DNA of 64,000 nucleotides from contig JAJTWR010000305.1 of the NCBI GenBank assembly GCA_021613335.1, forward strand, positions 257,501-321,500. Reading direction: 5' to 3'. Source of the stretch: Whitmania pigra. Its lineage: Eukaryota > Annelida > Clitellata > Hirudinida > Haemopidae. The position numbers and the translations under genes are program-made. Positions 1-11,731 of this stretch are shown here, piece by piece. How positions within the stretch are numbered: the first letter of the stretch is position 1; the number at the start of each line of letters is the position of its first letter. Below the pieces are notes generated by a model. The model was not told the origin of the DNA, made no database searches, and saw nothing but the letters and a program-made list of their open reading frames with translations.

Positions 1-1770
1 CGGGGGATGGAATGCCACTTCCAATGATCCTCCACCGTTTGATCTCATTTCGATCCTAAGATATTCCACTTCTATCACAACCCTCCACGGTGCTTTCATG
101 ACCTAAAAATCGCCCGGGGAAAACCTCCTTTTTCTTTTTTTTCCATCTCCTCTCGTTCGGTCCTTCATTCGTTTTTCCACTCTTCCGTGCTTCATCATTC
201 CATACTTCAATTTTCGGGACGTGCCCAAGACATTCTCGCGCCATTCGCATTTACGTCTGCCGAGGTCGTTAATAGGAAGAGTAAAAAGCATGAAAAAGAA
301 GTTGGTCGCTCCGAGTTGATTCTTACTGCGGAATGAAATATTTTGGTCGCCAGCGTGAAATGGGATTTTGAGGAGAAAGGGTAGAGTGGGGGTAGGGCTG
401 CTGGGGAGAAAACAGAAGAAGAGTCCTTAAACAAATTCTTGGAAATCATAAAAGTCTTCAGAGAACATAAACATGTCGCGCACTGAGATGAACTCTGAGA
501 TCTCGTGCGGGATATTACGCTGCAATTGATTGCTGAGATAGTTTCCATCTTTTGTAAAAATATATATATATATCTTTTTTTTTGGTGCGATAAAACATAT
601 TTTTCTTTGAAATTAAGAGGATGGAGAGTTTATGAAGCAATGGTTAATAATCCACAGAAGTCAGTAGAAGTACATGTAACGAAAGCCCAAGTACGCGGGT
701 TCGTGGTTGTTGTGCCTATGACATATTGAGAATCCCCCTACCCCCCCCACCGAAAAAAAACTCATCGGATTTGGAAAAATTGCAGGGTCCATCCTATTAT
801 GCTTGCGTCCCCCACAGCCCCCCTGGTTGCTCCACTGGTCATCAATCGTTTTAAAATCTAATAAAAATAAATTAATTTTAATTAATTCTTAATTTTATTT
901 TTTTTTTATTTTTTTGTTTTTCATTAAATTACGACTTTCAGACGAACGTTTTCGTAGCTGTGCTTCGCCCCCAAAATCCGCAGATGGTTCAAACACGCGG
1001 ACCCCCCAAAGTATTTTAGATCCGCCACTGACCCAAACCATATTTCTGGCACTCGCCACTAAAGTGCAACCCGTCCCGCTGTTACATCGTCCCATCGGTT
1101 GCTCGATTCAACTTAATGTTGTTCTCGATGAACTTTTAGGAACGACTTTAGGAAGGTTTGAGCTGAATATGTTAATATAATAATATGAATATGTTAATTT
1201 AATAATATGAATATGTTAATATAATAATATGAACAATTAAGAATAAGAATATGTTTAATGGCACGCATTGTCAAGAATGTGTCAGCTATGAAGGAAGGTA
1301 CCCCTTAAAAAATCGACTGAAAAAATAAATTTTTTACGATCGGACCCAATCAAGCGTAACTTCGGAAACTCAAAACTCCTTTAGGACTTTATCTCAGCTT
1401 AATTGAGTTAAATTTTATGCTAAATAATAATAACTTCCAAAAATAAGGAGCAAATCTAACAGACATCTTCAAGGCAATAGCAAAAATACTCCTTTATTTT
1501 TAAGCATGCCCTCAAATCATTTAGACTGCGATGGCATAACCTCCCCTCGAAGCTTTTTATCATTTTCTGACGAGCTCTTTTCCCAAGACTGAATGCATCC
1601 CATGCAGATGCATTAAACTGAAATGCATTAATTCACTTAACAACCAAGATGTGGCAGATGAACTACAACAACAAAAACAAGTCTAAACAAAACTCGTTTA
1701 TAAACAGCAACGACAAACAGAAAAATCATGGAAAAGCAATTTCTGGAATCCTGGAGAAGTCTCGTTCGGA
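1..1770. other. Intergenic left flank, no gene supported
   Basis: Several short open frames occur on both strands (for example 207-548 minus and 914-1180 plus), but none has recognisable family features, splice context or protein-like composition. Positions 1189-1240 hold a short AT-rich tandem repeat of the type tatgttaatataataatatgaa. A minus-strand AATAAA at 1493-1498 is a possible polyadenylation signal for the glomulin-like gene that ends at 1771. The stretch ttttagatccgccactgac near 1015-1033 looks like the end of a degenerate DNA transposon. Confidence 0.6.
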
Positions 1771-3612
1771 CTAATTAAATGGAGCCAGTCTCGTGTTGGT
1801 CTTGGACCTCGCAAGCACCGGTTCGAAAGCACTCGAAGGAGCCATGGTCCAAGCGGGAGCCTTCGTGGGCTGAATTTTCTGTTCAGGATTTTGCAACAGG
1901 GATTCTGCCCTCCTGACCGAGCTCTCCAGAAGGTCCAAACTGACGAGCATCCTCTTCAGGGCCTCTTCTTTGACCTCTTTCGTCGGGGGTTCGAGATTCT
2001 CGTCGCCGACGCACACGCTTCCGAAAGCCGAGGGTTCGACGTCGCAAATTTCTCCTCCTCTTCTTAGCATTTCCATCTCGGCGAGGCACTGGGTGCGAAA
2101 ACTTTCTATCTCCATCTTCAGGGGATCGAGGAAATTGTTGCAGGCGAATTGGATGATCGGACTGAAGCAGAATTTGCAGTCGTCTGGTTTGTTGGACTCA
2201 CGGATTATCGAATAAATGAGGAAGTTGAGAGTGGGCATCAGTCGATCCATGCAGTCGACGATGCACGAGGAAGAGGAGAATCCTTTCTCGGCTTTCGGCA
2301 GCCCCGTCGAGAAGACGTAACGCAACAAACCGTTCAGAATCTCCGAGTCGAATTCGTCCGGGCCGATTTCCAAGAGCTGGTTCTTGACCGCGGTCACGAC
2401 GAAGCCCTGGACCGACAAGGACTTGGAGTTCCTCACGACGAAGGAAAGGTAGGTCAGCCTGTCGGACGGATGGAGCGCCCAGAGGCAAGCGTTCATGCAC
2501 TGGACGCACGTTTGGATGACGTCTCTCACCCTACAACAAGTCAGGACGTCGACCAAGCTTCCGGTAAGTGTCTTCAGGGCCGTGCTCTCCGAAGTGGAAG
2601 GTTGGAGACCTCGCTGGCCGACGTTCTTCAACAGGTTCAGCAGGAGGTTGCTGCCTTTGTAGACGAGGTGCAGATCAGAATTTATGATCATGTGGTTTAT
2701 GACCGGCATGAGAGCCTCGAGGAGGTAAGACTTGGAAAGGACTTGAGGCACCAACTCTCCTGAGTAAGTGTCCCTGAAAACCAGGTAGCACAAAACTCCG
2801 CAGCCAGCCTCGACGTAGCCGGGAACGGTTTCGTCATCTTCCTCCAAGTCGCTGCAAGCGTCTTCTTCGACTTCTGAATTTACATTTCGTTTATTCATTC
2901 TCGAAGCTGCAGCTTTTTCTTTCCACTCCAGAGTCCTCAGAACGTATTTAAGAGCATTATTTTGCAACTTTTCAAACAAACTCAGGCACAACTGTTCACA
3001 GCTTTCTGGACGACAATCTAGGAACAAGTAACCCAAAGGTCTGGCAAAAACTCTCAACAAAATGAGGCTGAACTCATCGACTGACTTTTGAACAATAGGA
3101 TCATTAGTGTTTTGTTTGAATCTCAAATGTAATTCATCAACAAAATGGCTGAAATTGTCAAGAAACACTTTGGCAATGTCACGCATTTTTGAATAAGTTT
3201 CATCTTCTTCCAACTTCTCAACACAATCCAGAGGAGCCTTGGGCAAAGGTACTGATTCAAGATGGGCACACAGCATATCAAAGGCTTGAACAATCGAACA
3301 AAAATTCATAGGCATCAATTGAAGACATTTTTTGATTGGGCTTATTAAAGCCATAAACTTTTCATGACTGTGGAAACAATTAATCTCTTCCAGCAACGCC
3401 ATGAGAAGTTCTTTGCAGTTGCATACATGAGGCAGTAGCTGAAATACTTCACTGAGATTTTGCAATGTAACTTCATCGGTTTTTGTCGGACTTTCGTTAT
3501 AAACCCTGCACAGCCATTTAACTGCCTCAAAAACGTTATCATTGAAATCGTTCACACTAAATGGACTATCTAACTTAGCCAAAGCCTGTCCGGCCTCAAC
3601 AACGTAATTCAT
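1771..3612 (-). CDS. GLMN: Glomulin-like protein (FAP68/ALF4 family), single exon
   Basis: A 613-residue protein in one uninterrupted frame; vertebrate glomulin is about 594 residues. Glomulin is a helical-repeat protein that binds the RING subunit RBX1 and restrains cullin-RING ubiquitin ligases; it is also named as an FKBP and MET partner. Similarity recognised by eye includes CNCKELLMALLEEI near residue 64, the AYLVF-like block CGVLCYLVFRDTY near 270, and the C-terminal block SLDLLESSVRRAESLL near 570. An acidic, low-complexity patch (EVEEDACSDLEEDDE) lies near 247-261. The start at 3612 is the first ATG of the frame and sits 357 bases from the start of the divergent RAB5IF gene, suggesting a shared promoter. 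The lack of introns is odd, since the human gene has many and the neighbouring genes here are finely split. A retrocopy or intron loss is possible. Family call from remembered similarity, not a search. Confidence 0.82.
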   Translation of the reverse strand: MNYVVEAGQALAKLDSPFSVNDFNDNVFEAVKWLCRVYNESPTKTDEVTLQNLSEVFQLLPHVCNCKELLMALLEEINCFHSHEKFMALISPIKKCLQLMPMNFCSIVQAFDMLCAHLESVPLPKAPLDCVEKLEEDETYSKMRDIAKVFLDNFSHFVDELHLRFKQNTNDPIVQKSVDEFSLILLRVFARPLGYLFLDCRPESCEQLCLSLFEKLQNNALKYVLRTLEWKEKAAASRMNKRNVNSEVEEDACSDLEEDDETVPGYVEAGCGVLCYLVFRDTYSGELVPQVLSKSYLLEALMPVINHMIINSDLHLVYKGSNLLLNLLKNVGQRGLQPSTSESTALKTLTGSLVDVLTCCRVRDVIQTCVQCMNACLWALHPSDRLTYLSFVVRNSKSLSVQGFVVTAVKNQLLEIGPDEFDSEILNGLLRYVFSTGLPKAEKGFSSSSCIVDCMDRLMPTLNFLIYSIIRESNKPDDCKFCFSPIIQFACNNFLDPLKMEIESFRTQCLAEMEMLRRGGEICDVEPSAFGSVCVGDENLEPPTKEVKEEALKRMLVSLDLLESSVRRAESLLQNPEQKIQPTKAPAWTMAPSSAFEPVLARSKTNTRLAPFN

Positions 3613-3969
3613 ATTTTATTTCTACGCTGGCCTCCAGTAAGCAAGTAAGCATTTGACGATTATCAAAGTAATGAAAACTAAAGAAAACATTTATGACCAA
3701 AAATAATGTAATATTTAATTGTCTGGTCAATATAAAAACAGTCATTATAAACACATTAAAAAAAAAGTAATTTATACAATTATACTGTTTACGTAAAAAT
3801 ATAAAATTAACCAACTACACGTAAAAATGTATTGATTAATTTAATTATTAAAAAGTTAAATGTGGCAAAACAAGCAATGTTGATTTGCATATTATCGTCT
3901 GTCGACGTGTTCCACTCGGTTATGACATTTGGCTACCTTTAGTAGGGAGATACCTTTAACTGTATTGAA
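3613..3969. promoter_or_regulatory. Probable bidirectional promoter, GLMN / RAB5IF
   Basis: The start codons of two divergent genes are 357 bases apart, so both promoters and both 5' untranslated regions must fit here. The half nearer GLMN is AT-rich; a less AT-rich patch with gtcgacgtgttccactcgg lies near 3900-3920, close to the RAB5IF start. No clear TATA box was identified. The shared-promoter role is inferred from spacing only. Confidence 0.55.
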
Positions 3970-5126
3970 ATGTCTAACCTCGTAAAGCGCAAAAATGGCA
4001 AACCGACAAGCGATTGTTCAGTTAAGGCTACATTTGCTAAAGCTCTTAAAGCGAATTCGGAATGGACCGATAAGGTAATTATTCTTTTGATTATATCTTA
4101 TTGTCTATTACTTGTGTTTTGACATAGTTAACGAACACCTTATTAAAGTTAAACCTGTAGGTGGCTTATCTTAGTAGTAGGTGGTTTTGGGGCACTTTTA
4201 ATGCTTATGGATTTACAGATTCCTAATGATCCAAGCAAAACATTACATTAATGTATGTGCCATAGACCTAATTGTAATTAATAAGTTATTTCATGACACA
4301 ATTGTGCATATCTTCAGAGATGACTGTTTAATATTTCTAGTTTTAATATAATTTTTCCTTGCGAATTTAGTGGAGTCAATGCAAATAAACATTTATTTTT
4401 CAGGATGAGTTTCTCGATGTAGTCTACTGGTTGAGGCAGATCATAGGACTTATACTCGGTGTCGTTTGGGGCATCCTACCACTCAAAGGCTTCTTAGGAA
4501 TTGTTTTGTTGGTTTAAAAGTTTTTATTTTTATTTAAAATGGAGTTCTGTTATTTTGATTTCAATTAAAATGAATGGCAAGCTTTCGAATAAAAGAAGAT
4601 AAATAGCTGAACGCTCTTCGATCAAAATTCAGATTTGTTGCCGTAAACATTGCCATCGTATACATCTACACGAACATGTTTCAAAGAGTCAACGACGATG
4701 AGTACGGAGGCATTTCGGAGATCCTTAAGGAAGGATTCATGACTTCTTTTGCCACATTTGTTGTGAGTTTCTGTTTATTTGACACCTTTGTCTTGAATTT
4801 TGGTTGCTTTGATGCAAGCTCCCCTCTATCTATTTAACCAATGTATAATTTATTATGCAGTTTATCAATATTTACAACCGCATACATGACATTCAATGAT
4901 GTCGCGATAACGCATCACGGTAAACCCGTAGTAAACATTAGTAGACCCACTAATAAATTAATGTAATAGCCAGTAATAAACATTAATTTATCGACTGGTC
5001 AAAAAGGACCGCCTTGGCAATTAAATCGTGAGACATAAATTTCCTCCTAACCGACTTCATTCACCACTTCTCCAGGTCACGTGGATAATCGTCTACTCCT
5101 CCCTCTACAGGCACGATGGTTTTTGA
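3970..5126 (+). CDS. RAB5IF: RAB5IF / OPTI (RCAF1) small membrane protein, 4 exons
   Basis: Exons 3970-4074, 4404-4507, 4633-4762 and 5076-5126 join in phase (0, 2, 0) to give 129 residues, the usual length. The protein contains the family signature WTDKDEFLDVVYWLRQIIG, then GVVWGILPLKGFLGIVLFV, then DDEYGGISEILKEGFMTSFA, and ends in TWIIVYSSLYRHDGF. Two hydrophobic segments follow DEFLDV (about residues 45-78) and a third ends the protein. In vertebrates this ER membrane protein pairs with TMCO1 in the GEL complex of the multipass translocon and has also been described as a respirasome assembly factor. The exon 2 donor (GTTGGT) is chosen because only it keeps the frame into exon 3; the phase-0 alternative four bases later fails. 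Convergent with srGAP downstream and divergent from glomulin upstream. Confidence 0.93.
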
Positions 5127-5710
5127 TCGGACGGTCAAAAGACGCTCAAAGACTCTGTCCGTGTTTGCGATTGATTGACTGATTGATTGATTATCTTTTT
5201 TAAATGAACGAATTTTATGATCAAGAATGAGACTTACGAGACCTCCTTGTCTCGTGCTCGTCACTCTACCCCCCCCCCGGGCTCTCGTCCACCAACCTCG
5301 GTGCGCAAAAGTTCGATTCAGTACGAGTCGAGAAAGAATATCTAATCTTGGTTTAATAAGACAACATAGATTGCATGGCAAAATAAGTTTCGAAGTAAAT
5401 AATATATATCACTCTGAGTCGTTGAGAATCTCACGAGAGTAACGAATCCATCATCGTGGCGTGCCTACGGGTTCGGAGGTCACGCGATCGCATCCGGAAC
5501 TCTCCGCAAAACAAAGGAACCAAACGGACCGATTGATTTATAAAAAAATCCGAAAATAATATCAAACAGGCACAAAACGAGAATAGAGGATACAACAAAT
5601 CATAATAAGGCAAGTCTTTGATCGTCGTCTTCGTCTCTGGTTAGCGGTGGACGAGGGAAAGCGATAATACTATGCAGTGAGCTCCGAGCGAGTGAGCGAT
5701 CAAGAAAGAA
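5127..5710. other. Convergent intergenic region, RAB5IF / srGAP
   Basis: About 580 bases between the RAB5IF stop (plus) and the srGAP stop (minus). It should hold both 3' untranslated regions. Small open frames on both strands (5061-5381, 5227-5442, 5431-5613) have no recognisable features. A run of cytosines lies near 5270-5280 and an attg tandem near 5170-5190. Confidence 0.6.
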
Positions 5711-8077
5711 TCATTGCTTCTTTTGAGAGCTGGAAGGGATTTTGAAGCTTGAGAAGTGGCTCCTCTCTTCGATTCGGTCTTCGACGTTTCCGAGGAAGGT
5801 AGAACCGGGGGACACGCCGTCGGACGTCCTTATCGGGCGACCGAAGGTGTTGAGCGGGGCAGGCGATGAGGCGGCCGGATGGACCGCGGGCTGTTGACCC
5901 GGTTGGTTGACCGTCGGAAGTTTCGTCACGTTTTCGCCGCTGTTCCTGTCGTCGGCCATTCCCGATATTCTTTTCTTGGGGAGGTTCGGTTTTGCTCGTA
6001 CCACGGGTGGAACGGGGGATGGATGCTTCTCGTTCTGCCGTGGGAGGGTCGCAGACTGGACGGTGACTGGGGTCACCTGGTGCGAGACGACGTAGGAAGA
6101 ACTGGAGGTGTTAATCGAGGGACCAGTGCCTTGAACCTTGGGAGTAACAACGACGGGCGACGAAGTGGGGATGGCTGGAATGGATACCGGCACGGACGAG
6201 CTGCTTCCGACCGGGGGAATGTTGTGAGGGAGGGAGTTCCACTTGCTGGAGACGCTGGTAGGGGGCTTGGTCTGACCCAGGATGGGGGATGAGTGCTTGG
6301 CAGTCACCATCTCGTGAACCACCGGGGGGAGTGGGGCGTGGAGGGTTTTGTCTTCGGTCGGGGAGGGAGGTGTGACTACAACGTCGAGCTCAGAGGAGAG
6401 TGAGGTGTTCCTTTTCTTAATGGAAGCCATGCTGGGCCTGAGTATTTCACCCACGTTAGAGGGTCTGGGTAATGGTGGAAGAACGGGCACCAAGGTCTGT
6501 TGGAAGCGGGTAGTTGCGGTCGTTGTCTGGTTTGATCCAGGGGATCTGTCCGTGTCAACCTCGAACTGCGGGTTTAACAATTCAGATTTATTTAAGACCA
6601 TTGAGCTAATAGAATAAACAGAATTCTTTCAGAAAAATAATAATAATAATAATATAAGATTTTAAAATTCAGAAGAAACTTTCTGAGAATTTACTTTCTG
6701 AAATTTCTGGTAACTGGAAACAATAAAACAATTGATCAAAAAATCAAGAGTCAACCAACAAATTGTGGATTCACCTTCGCTAAGATGCTGTCGAGGCCAG
6801 CAGCTACACTGGCATGATCGGACACAACAGTGCCAGACGGTTTGGAGAAGCTTTGAAGAGAAGCATTGGATACCCTGTTGTACTTGCTGCTCTGAGCAGA
6901 CGAAGGAGCGTGAACGCCATTCTCAGAAAGGTTGTGATTGGACGAAGTCTTGGAGAGGGAGGCATTCGATAGGCTGTAGTCGGAGGACATAAGGCACTCC
7001 GTCGACCTGTTGATATTGTGCGACTTCCTGAGACCAATGCCGGATTTGGTGCTGACGGAGGGCGGAAGGATGAATGAATGAAATTAGCAATTAATTTATT
7101 ACATAATTTAATAATTTAATAATTAAGTAATAAAAATTAGAAATGCAGAAGGCTGGCAAGTCTTTGGTTACTCTTTGAGTATAGCTTTGTTGATCAATCA
7201 GAAGTAAGAGATCATTATCACAATCAAGAGATCATTATCACAATCAAGAGATCACTATCACAATCAAGAGATCATTATCACAATCAAGAGATCATTATCA
7301 CAATCAAGAGATCATTATCACAATCAAGAGATCATTATCACAATCAAGAGATCACTATCACAATCAAGAGATCATTATCACAATCAAGAGATCATTATCA
7401 CAATCAAGAGATCATTATCACAATCAAGAGATCATTATCACAATCAAGAGATCATTATCACAATCAAGAGATCACTATCACAAGACGAGAAACACCAGTA
7501 ACACCTCTTTATGGACAGCACCCTGTCTGGCAGTAGACCGATCTTGTTCTGGAGTTCGACGGTCCAAAAGTCGTTGCTTTCTTTCCGGAGGAGGTTTACC
7601 ACGTCCCCCCTGCTGCAACTCAACTCCCTCTCGTTCCTCGCCTCGTAAACCTCGTCCACTGTGGCCTCCCGGTCTTCGAAGTCTGATTCGATTGGACGGT
7701 CGAAAAATGTCACGGTGATTAATTGTTATTTTCGATTAATTTTATAAACAAAACAAAACAGGTTAAGCCTTAAAAATTAAAAGTGTAGAAAGACGGTTAT
7801 CATAAAGTTAAATGCCGTCGTCCAATCATCAACATGAGAGCAGTTGAATGAAGTGATTAATTGTAAACAACTGGAGACTACAATAAAATTCTTTCACTCA
7901 AGTGAACTATTAAGTGGACTATAAAGAGTGGTTATTACACAGATCCAGGTCTTCTTAACCACTATAAATAATTGTTATGTTATGTTTTATGTCAAGTGAC
8001 TCAAACCTTCATCTTCTTCATTCACTGGTCCCTTCAGTCCATCGTCGTCCGACATGCTGCCAAGGAAATCCTTATCC
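5711..8077 (-). CDS. SRGAP: srGAP part 3: SH3 and C-terminal tail, exons 17-20
   Basis: Exons: 8077-8007, 7682-7505, 7051-6775, 6565-5711. Exon 18 encodes the SH3 core: ARNERELSCSRGDVVNLL, NDFWTVELQNKIGLLPDRVL. The usual ALYDY is replaced by VDEVYEA and the second Trp of the WW pair is not conserved, but RELS, the single W and GLLP are. Exon 19 is Ser/Asn-rich. Exon 20 is a 284-residue Pro/Ser/Thr tail with PVLPPLPRPS, VPPVVRAKPNLPKKR and similar SH3-ligand-like runs, ending SFKIPSSSQKKQ. The exon 20 acceptor (CCGCAG before TTCGAG) is the only one that keeps phase; the upstream in-frame ATG at 6601 is intronic. Confidence 0.92.
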
Positions 8078-11000
8078 CTGTGGACGACATAATGAAATTC
8101 CATTGTCTTATTCGACTCATCGTTACTCGTCAATAATTAATACGAAAATATTAAGCCAATAATTAATACTAAAAATCTCAACAACAGCAGCATTATTATT
8201 ATTATTTAAAATTGCCCCAAAACGCTCACCCGATAAAGTACTTCTCGTAGACTGCATTGTTGTTGTAGTCCTCCTGCGAAGGAGGAGGAAAGAGATCGGC
8301 GTAGTGGACGATGATGTTCTTGACGAGGTCGTTGATCAGCCCCTGGTACTGGTGCTGGTCCGTCCTCTCCGCCGAGGGGATGACCAACGTCGGCCCGAAG
8401 CAGATGGACAAGTTGAAAGCTTCCATCATGTTCTCATCGCTGTACTCCGTCACGCTGGAAAGTCACGAATGTACGAATGAAAGGTGTGAAACGACTTTGA
8501 GGTAAAATTTAGGACAAGTTATAATTTTTTGTATCAACAATCATTGAAATTGATCGAAATTCACAAAGTCATGATGAATCGATAGAATTGACAAACTTTG
8601 TAATTATATTTATCAGTAATATAAACAACAACAATAATAACTTTAATAATTTACGATAATAATAAATTAATAATAATAATAACAACAACATTAATAATAA
8701 TTTTACAATGAAATAATACTTACTGGCTTAAGAAAGCAAAGAGGTATCTCATGATGACGATCCTCTGGGGCGACAAGGTGGACAAGATCGCCTTGAGTTG
8801 CTCCTTCCAGTCCTTCTCACCTGTAGGTGATGATGATGATGATGATAGTAATTGTTAACATCATCACTGATCATTAATAATTAATTATGATTATTATTAT
8901 TATCAAGCGGTTAATATTAATACAACAACAATAATGATGATGAGATGAGGTAGTGTTACCAATGCATACTGATTAATAGGGAAAAAAACCATTAATTAGG
9001 AAATAATAGCCACATTTTAATAATAAGCATAATTACACAATAATTATAACTAACAACATTATACATCGTAACCATTATCACTATCATAATCACGATCCTA
9101 AACTGCCACCCACCTTCAGCCGAGTACATGACCTCGCAGCACCTGAGCAGTCCATCAAAATGCTCTGAGGGGAAGAGTGGTTCTTTGAGTTCCCTCAGGT
9201 ACATCTTCAGGAGGCCAGCCACGGTGTTGATGTCGTCGCCATCCATTTTGTCCACCAGGGGGTCCTCGCCTGAAACGGTGGTTGCGGTGAACGGGTGAAC
9301 CAAAAGGTCGGAAAGATGGAAGGGGTCATGAAAAGGTTGGTAAGATCGAAGCGGTCACGATGAATATGGAAATAATGATGGAGATGGTTAAAGTGATGAA
9401 GAAGATTGTCTTGGTGATGACTGATCGTTGAGTTTTATACATAAACACCAGAATGAACCTCATTGGTTCGACTATTAAATCTTTCACTTCTCGACCAGAG
9501 AACAACAATTTAACGAGTTAACAACATTAACCAGGAAGTAGTTATCATCTCCCGACAGGCTGTAATTAATTACCCAAATAATAATAATAATAACAACAGC
9601 CAATCAAATGCTGTGGTTCTACAACAGAAGTCTGACCATAAAACGGGATTCCCTTAATTCACAGTGAAGCAATGCTTATTGTGAGAGGGTTGATTAAATT
9701 ATGAAAATGATAATATTTTGGCTAAACAAAAAACAGAGAAAGATGAAAAAGAGATACCAACAAATGAATACAAAACAAAGACAGATTAAAAGAGAATATG
9801 TATGCAAACAAATAAAGAAATGTAGATACAAAACCAATACGTTTACAAACCTCTCTCAAACATGGCCTTGTAGTTAATCATCTCGTTTATCGAGCCAGAC
9901 ACCCTGAATATGCCCTGGTGGAGCATGCCTGCATCAAATTCATCATTCATCATCAGAGTCAATTGAACTGATTCATGGCCGTAATTCACGAATTCATTCA
10001 CTAACCGTAGATGTTTATCACCCTGATGCATGATCTCATGATGGATGGAATGGCTTCACCGGTTGCCTGTACGGTGCAACAATAAATCATTAATGAATAA
10101 ATCGTTTACGAATAAATGGTTACTGAATGGTTTAATTAAGTAGTTAATCATTTCAATAACTTTACATTGGTGCATTCAGTACACCCACAACTGAATGTAG
10201 AGTAAATGTAGTAAAGCATGTACACTTATTCTCTGGTACAGCTTAGGACGATGATAAGGCATCAGGTGTTTCAAATAACTAACACATTCCATGAATTCTA
10301 TCACTATCAGAAGTCCGTTGCAAACCGATAATTACAAAACCAAAACTACTGTTATCATCATCATCATCATGCATACCAAGATCATCATCATCATCATCGT
10401 AATATTCACCACCACGACTCACCTCGACGTATTCCTCGATGCTGCCTCCAAACAGTTTGGGTCTGCTACCCTCCTTTCCAGGTTTGACCTCCGTGAACTT
10501 CTTCTTCGGCTTCGGTGGCAAGGTGGGTGGTCTGCAGGGAAATACGATCGAGCTGATTAACGTACATGAGCGAAGACAAAATTTAAAGACGCGAGTAAAC
10601 CACGGAGATAACTCTCTATCCACGACGAGCTACCGATTGTGTCTTGTTGACGACAAATTGTAATTTTAAAGAAGAAATAAAAATTCAAGAGAACCCGATT
10701 GAGCTTTGTGAGTGCCTCAAAAATCTCTCAAAATAACGCAACCATTAATTAATTTAATTAACCAAAAAAACTTAATGCACTGCACAGGTAATAATAATGA
10801 TATTAGTGGTAATCTAATTTGTTTACATTTTAACTATCGCTAACCACTTCTTTGAACACTTGAAGCATTTGAGGCAAAATAACTTTGAACAATTCATCCA
10901 CAAATAACTAAAAGATGGGTGCAAAAGGAGCACAAAACATCGACCAATCACAACCAACCGTGCGCAACATTCGATAAAAAACTTTAAATTTAATTTAATT

Positions 11001-11691
11001 TTAAATAACATTCTAAGCTCTGTTTATTTGCAATGCAAACCAAATCATGTGTTGCTCCTGCATCCATAGTTGCCCTTCAGGATTTGGTTAGGTCCATGTT
11101 AGGGTCAAGTGTTAAGTTAAGGTCAAATGTTAAATTAGGGCCAAATGTTAAATTAAGGTCAAATGTTAAGTTACAGTCACATGTTATATTAGGGTCAATT
11201 AATAAGTTAGGGCGGTCGAATGGTCCACCGAACCATTACTGCCAAGTGGTCGACGACTTAGGATGCTTTCAAACAGGTGAACATTTACCTTTTCTTCAAT
11301 CCAACTCTGTGGCTGAAAAAGAACAACTTGCATCAGAAGGGTGAGTAGGGACGAGGGTTCGAACCCGGTGAGATGAGGGCGGGAGGGAGACGTCGAGTCG
11401 AAACAAAACGTCGAAACGTGAATTCCGAGTCGACGACAAAACATCAACGGTTAAAAACACTGCACTCAACACAAGACACAAGATAATGAAGCAACAACGA
11501 CATAATCGATAACAACAACAGCAACAATAGCAACTCCTCACCTGACTGTGACTGGAATGTGATCCGAGACGTTGTCCCCCAAAGCCCTCCTGAGGGAATC
11601 GTACTTCGTTTGAAGTCTCACGATCAGGTTGTCCCTCAGAAGGTTCTCTTTGTACATCTGCAAAATATTAATAATAATAATATTAATAATG

Positions 11692-11731
<40 letters not shown>

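Noticed and set aside
207..548. 113-residue minus-strand open frame
   Set aside because: No recognisable domain, no splice context and a composition close to random; cannot be supported.
2149..2763. 204-residue open frame antisense to glomulin
   Set aside because: Shadow of the real coding strand; its composition and lack of homology fit an antisense reading.
6565..6601. ATG at 6601 as the start of a separate 296-residue protein
   Set aside because: The first 12 codons are intronic; the phase-0 acceptor at 6566 joins this frame to srGAP exon 19.
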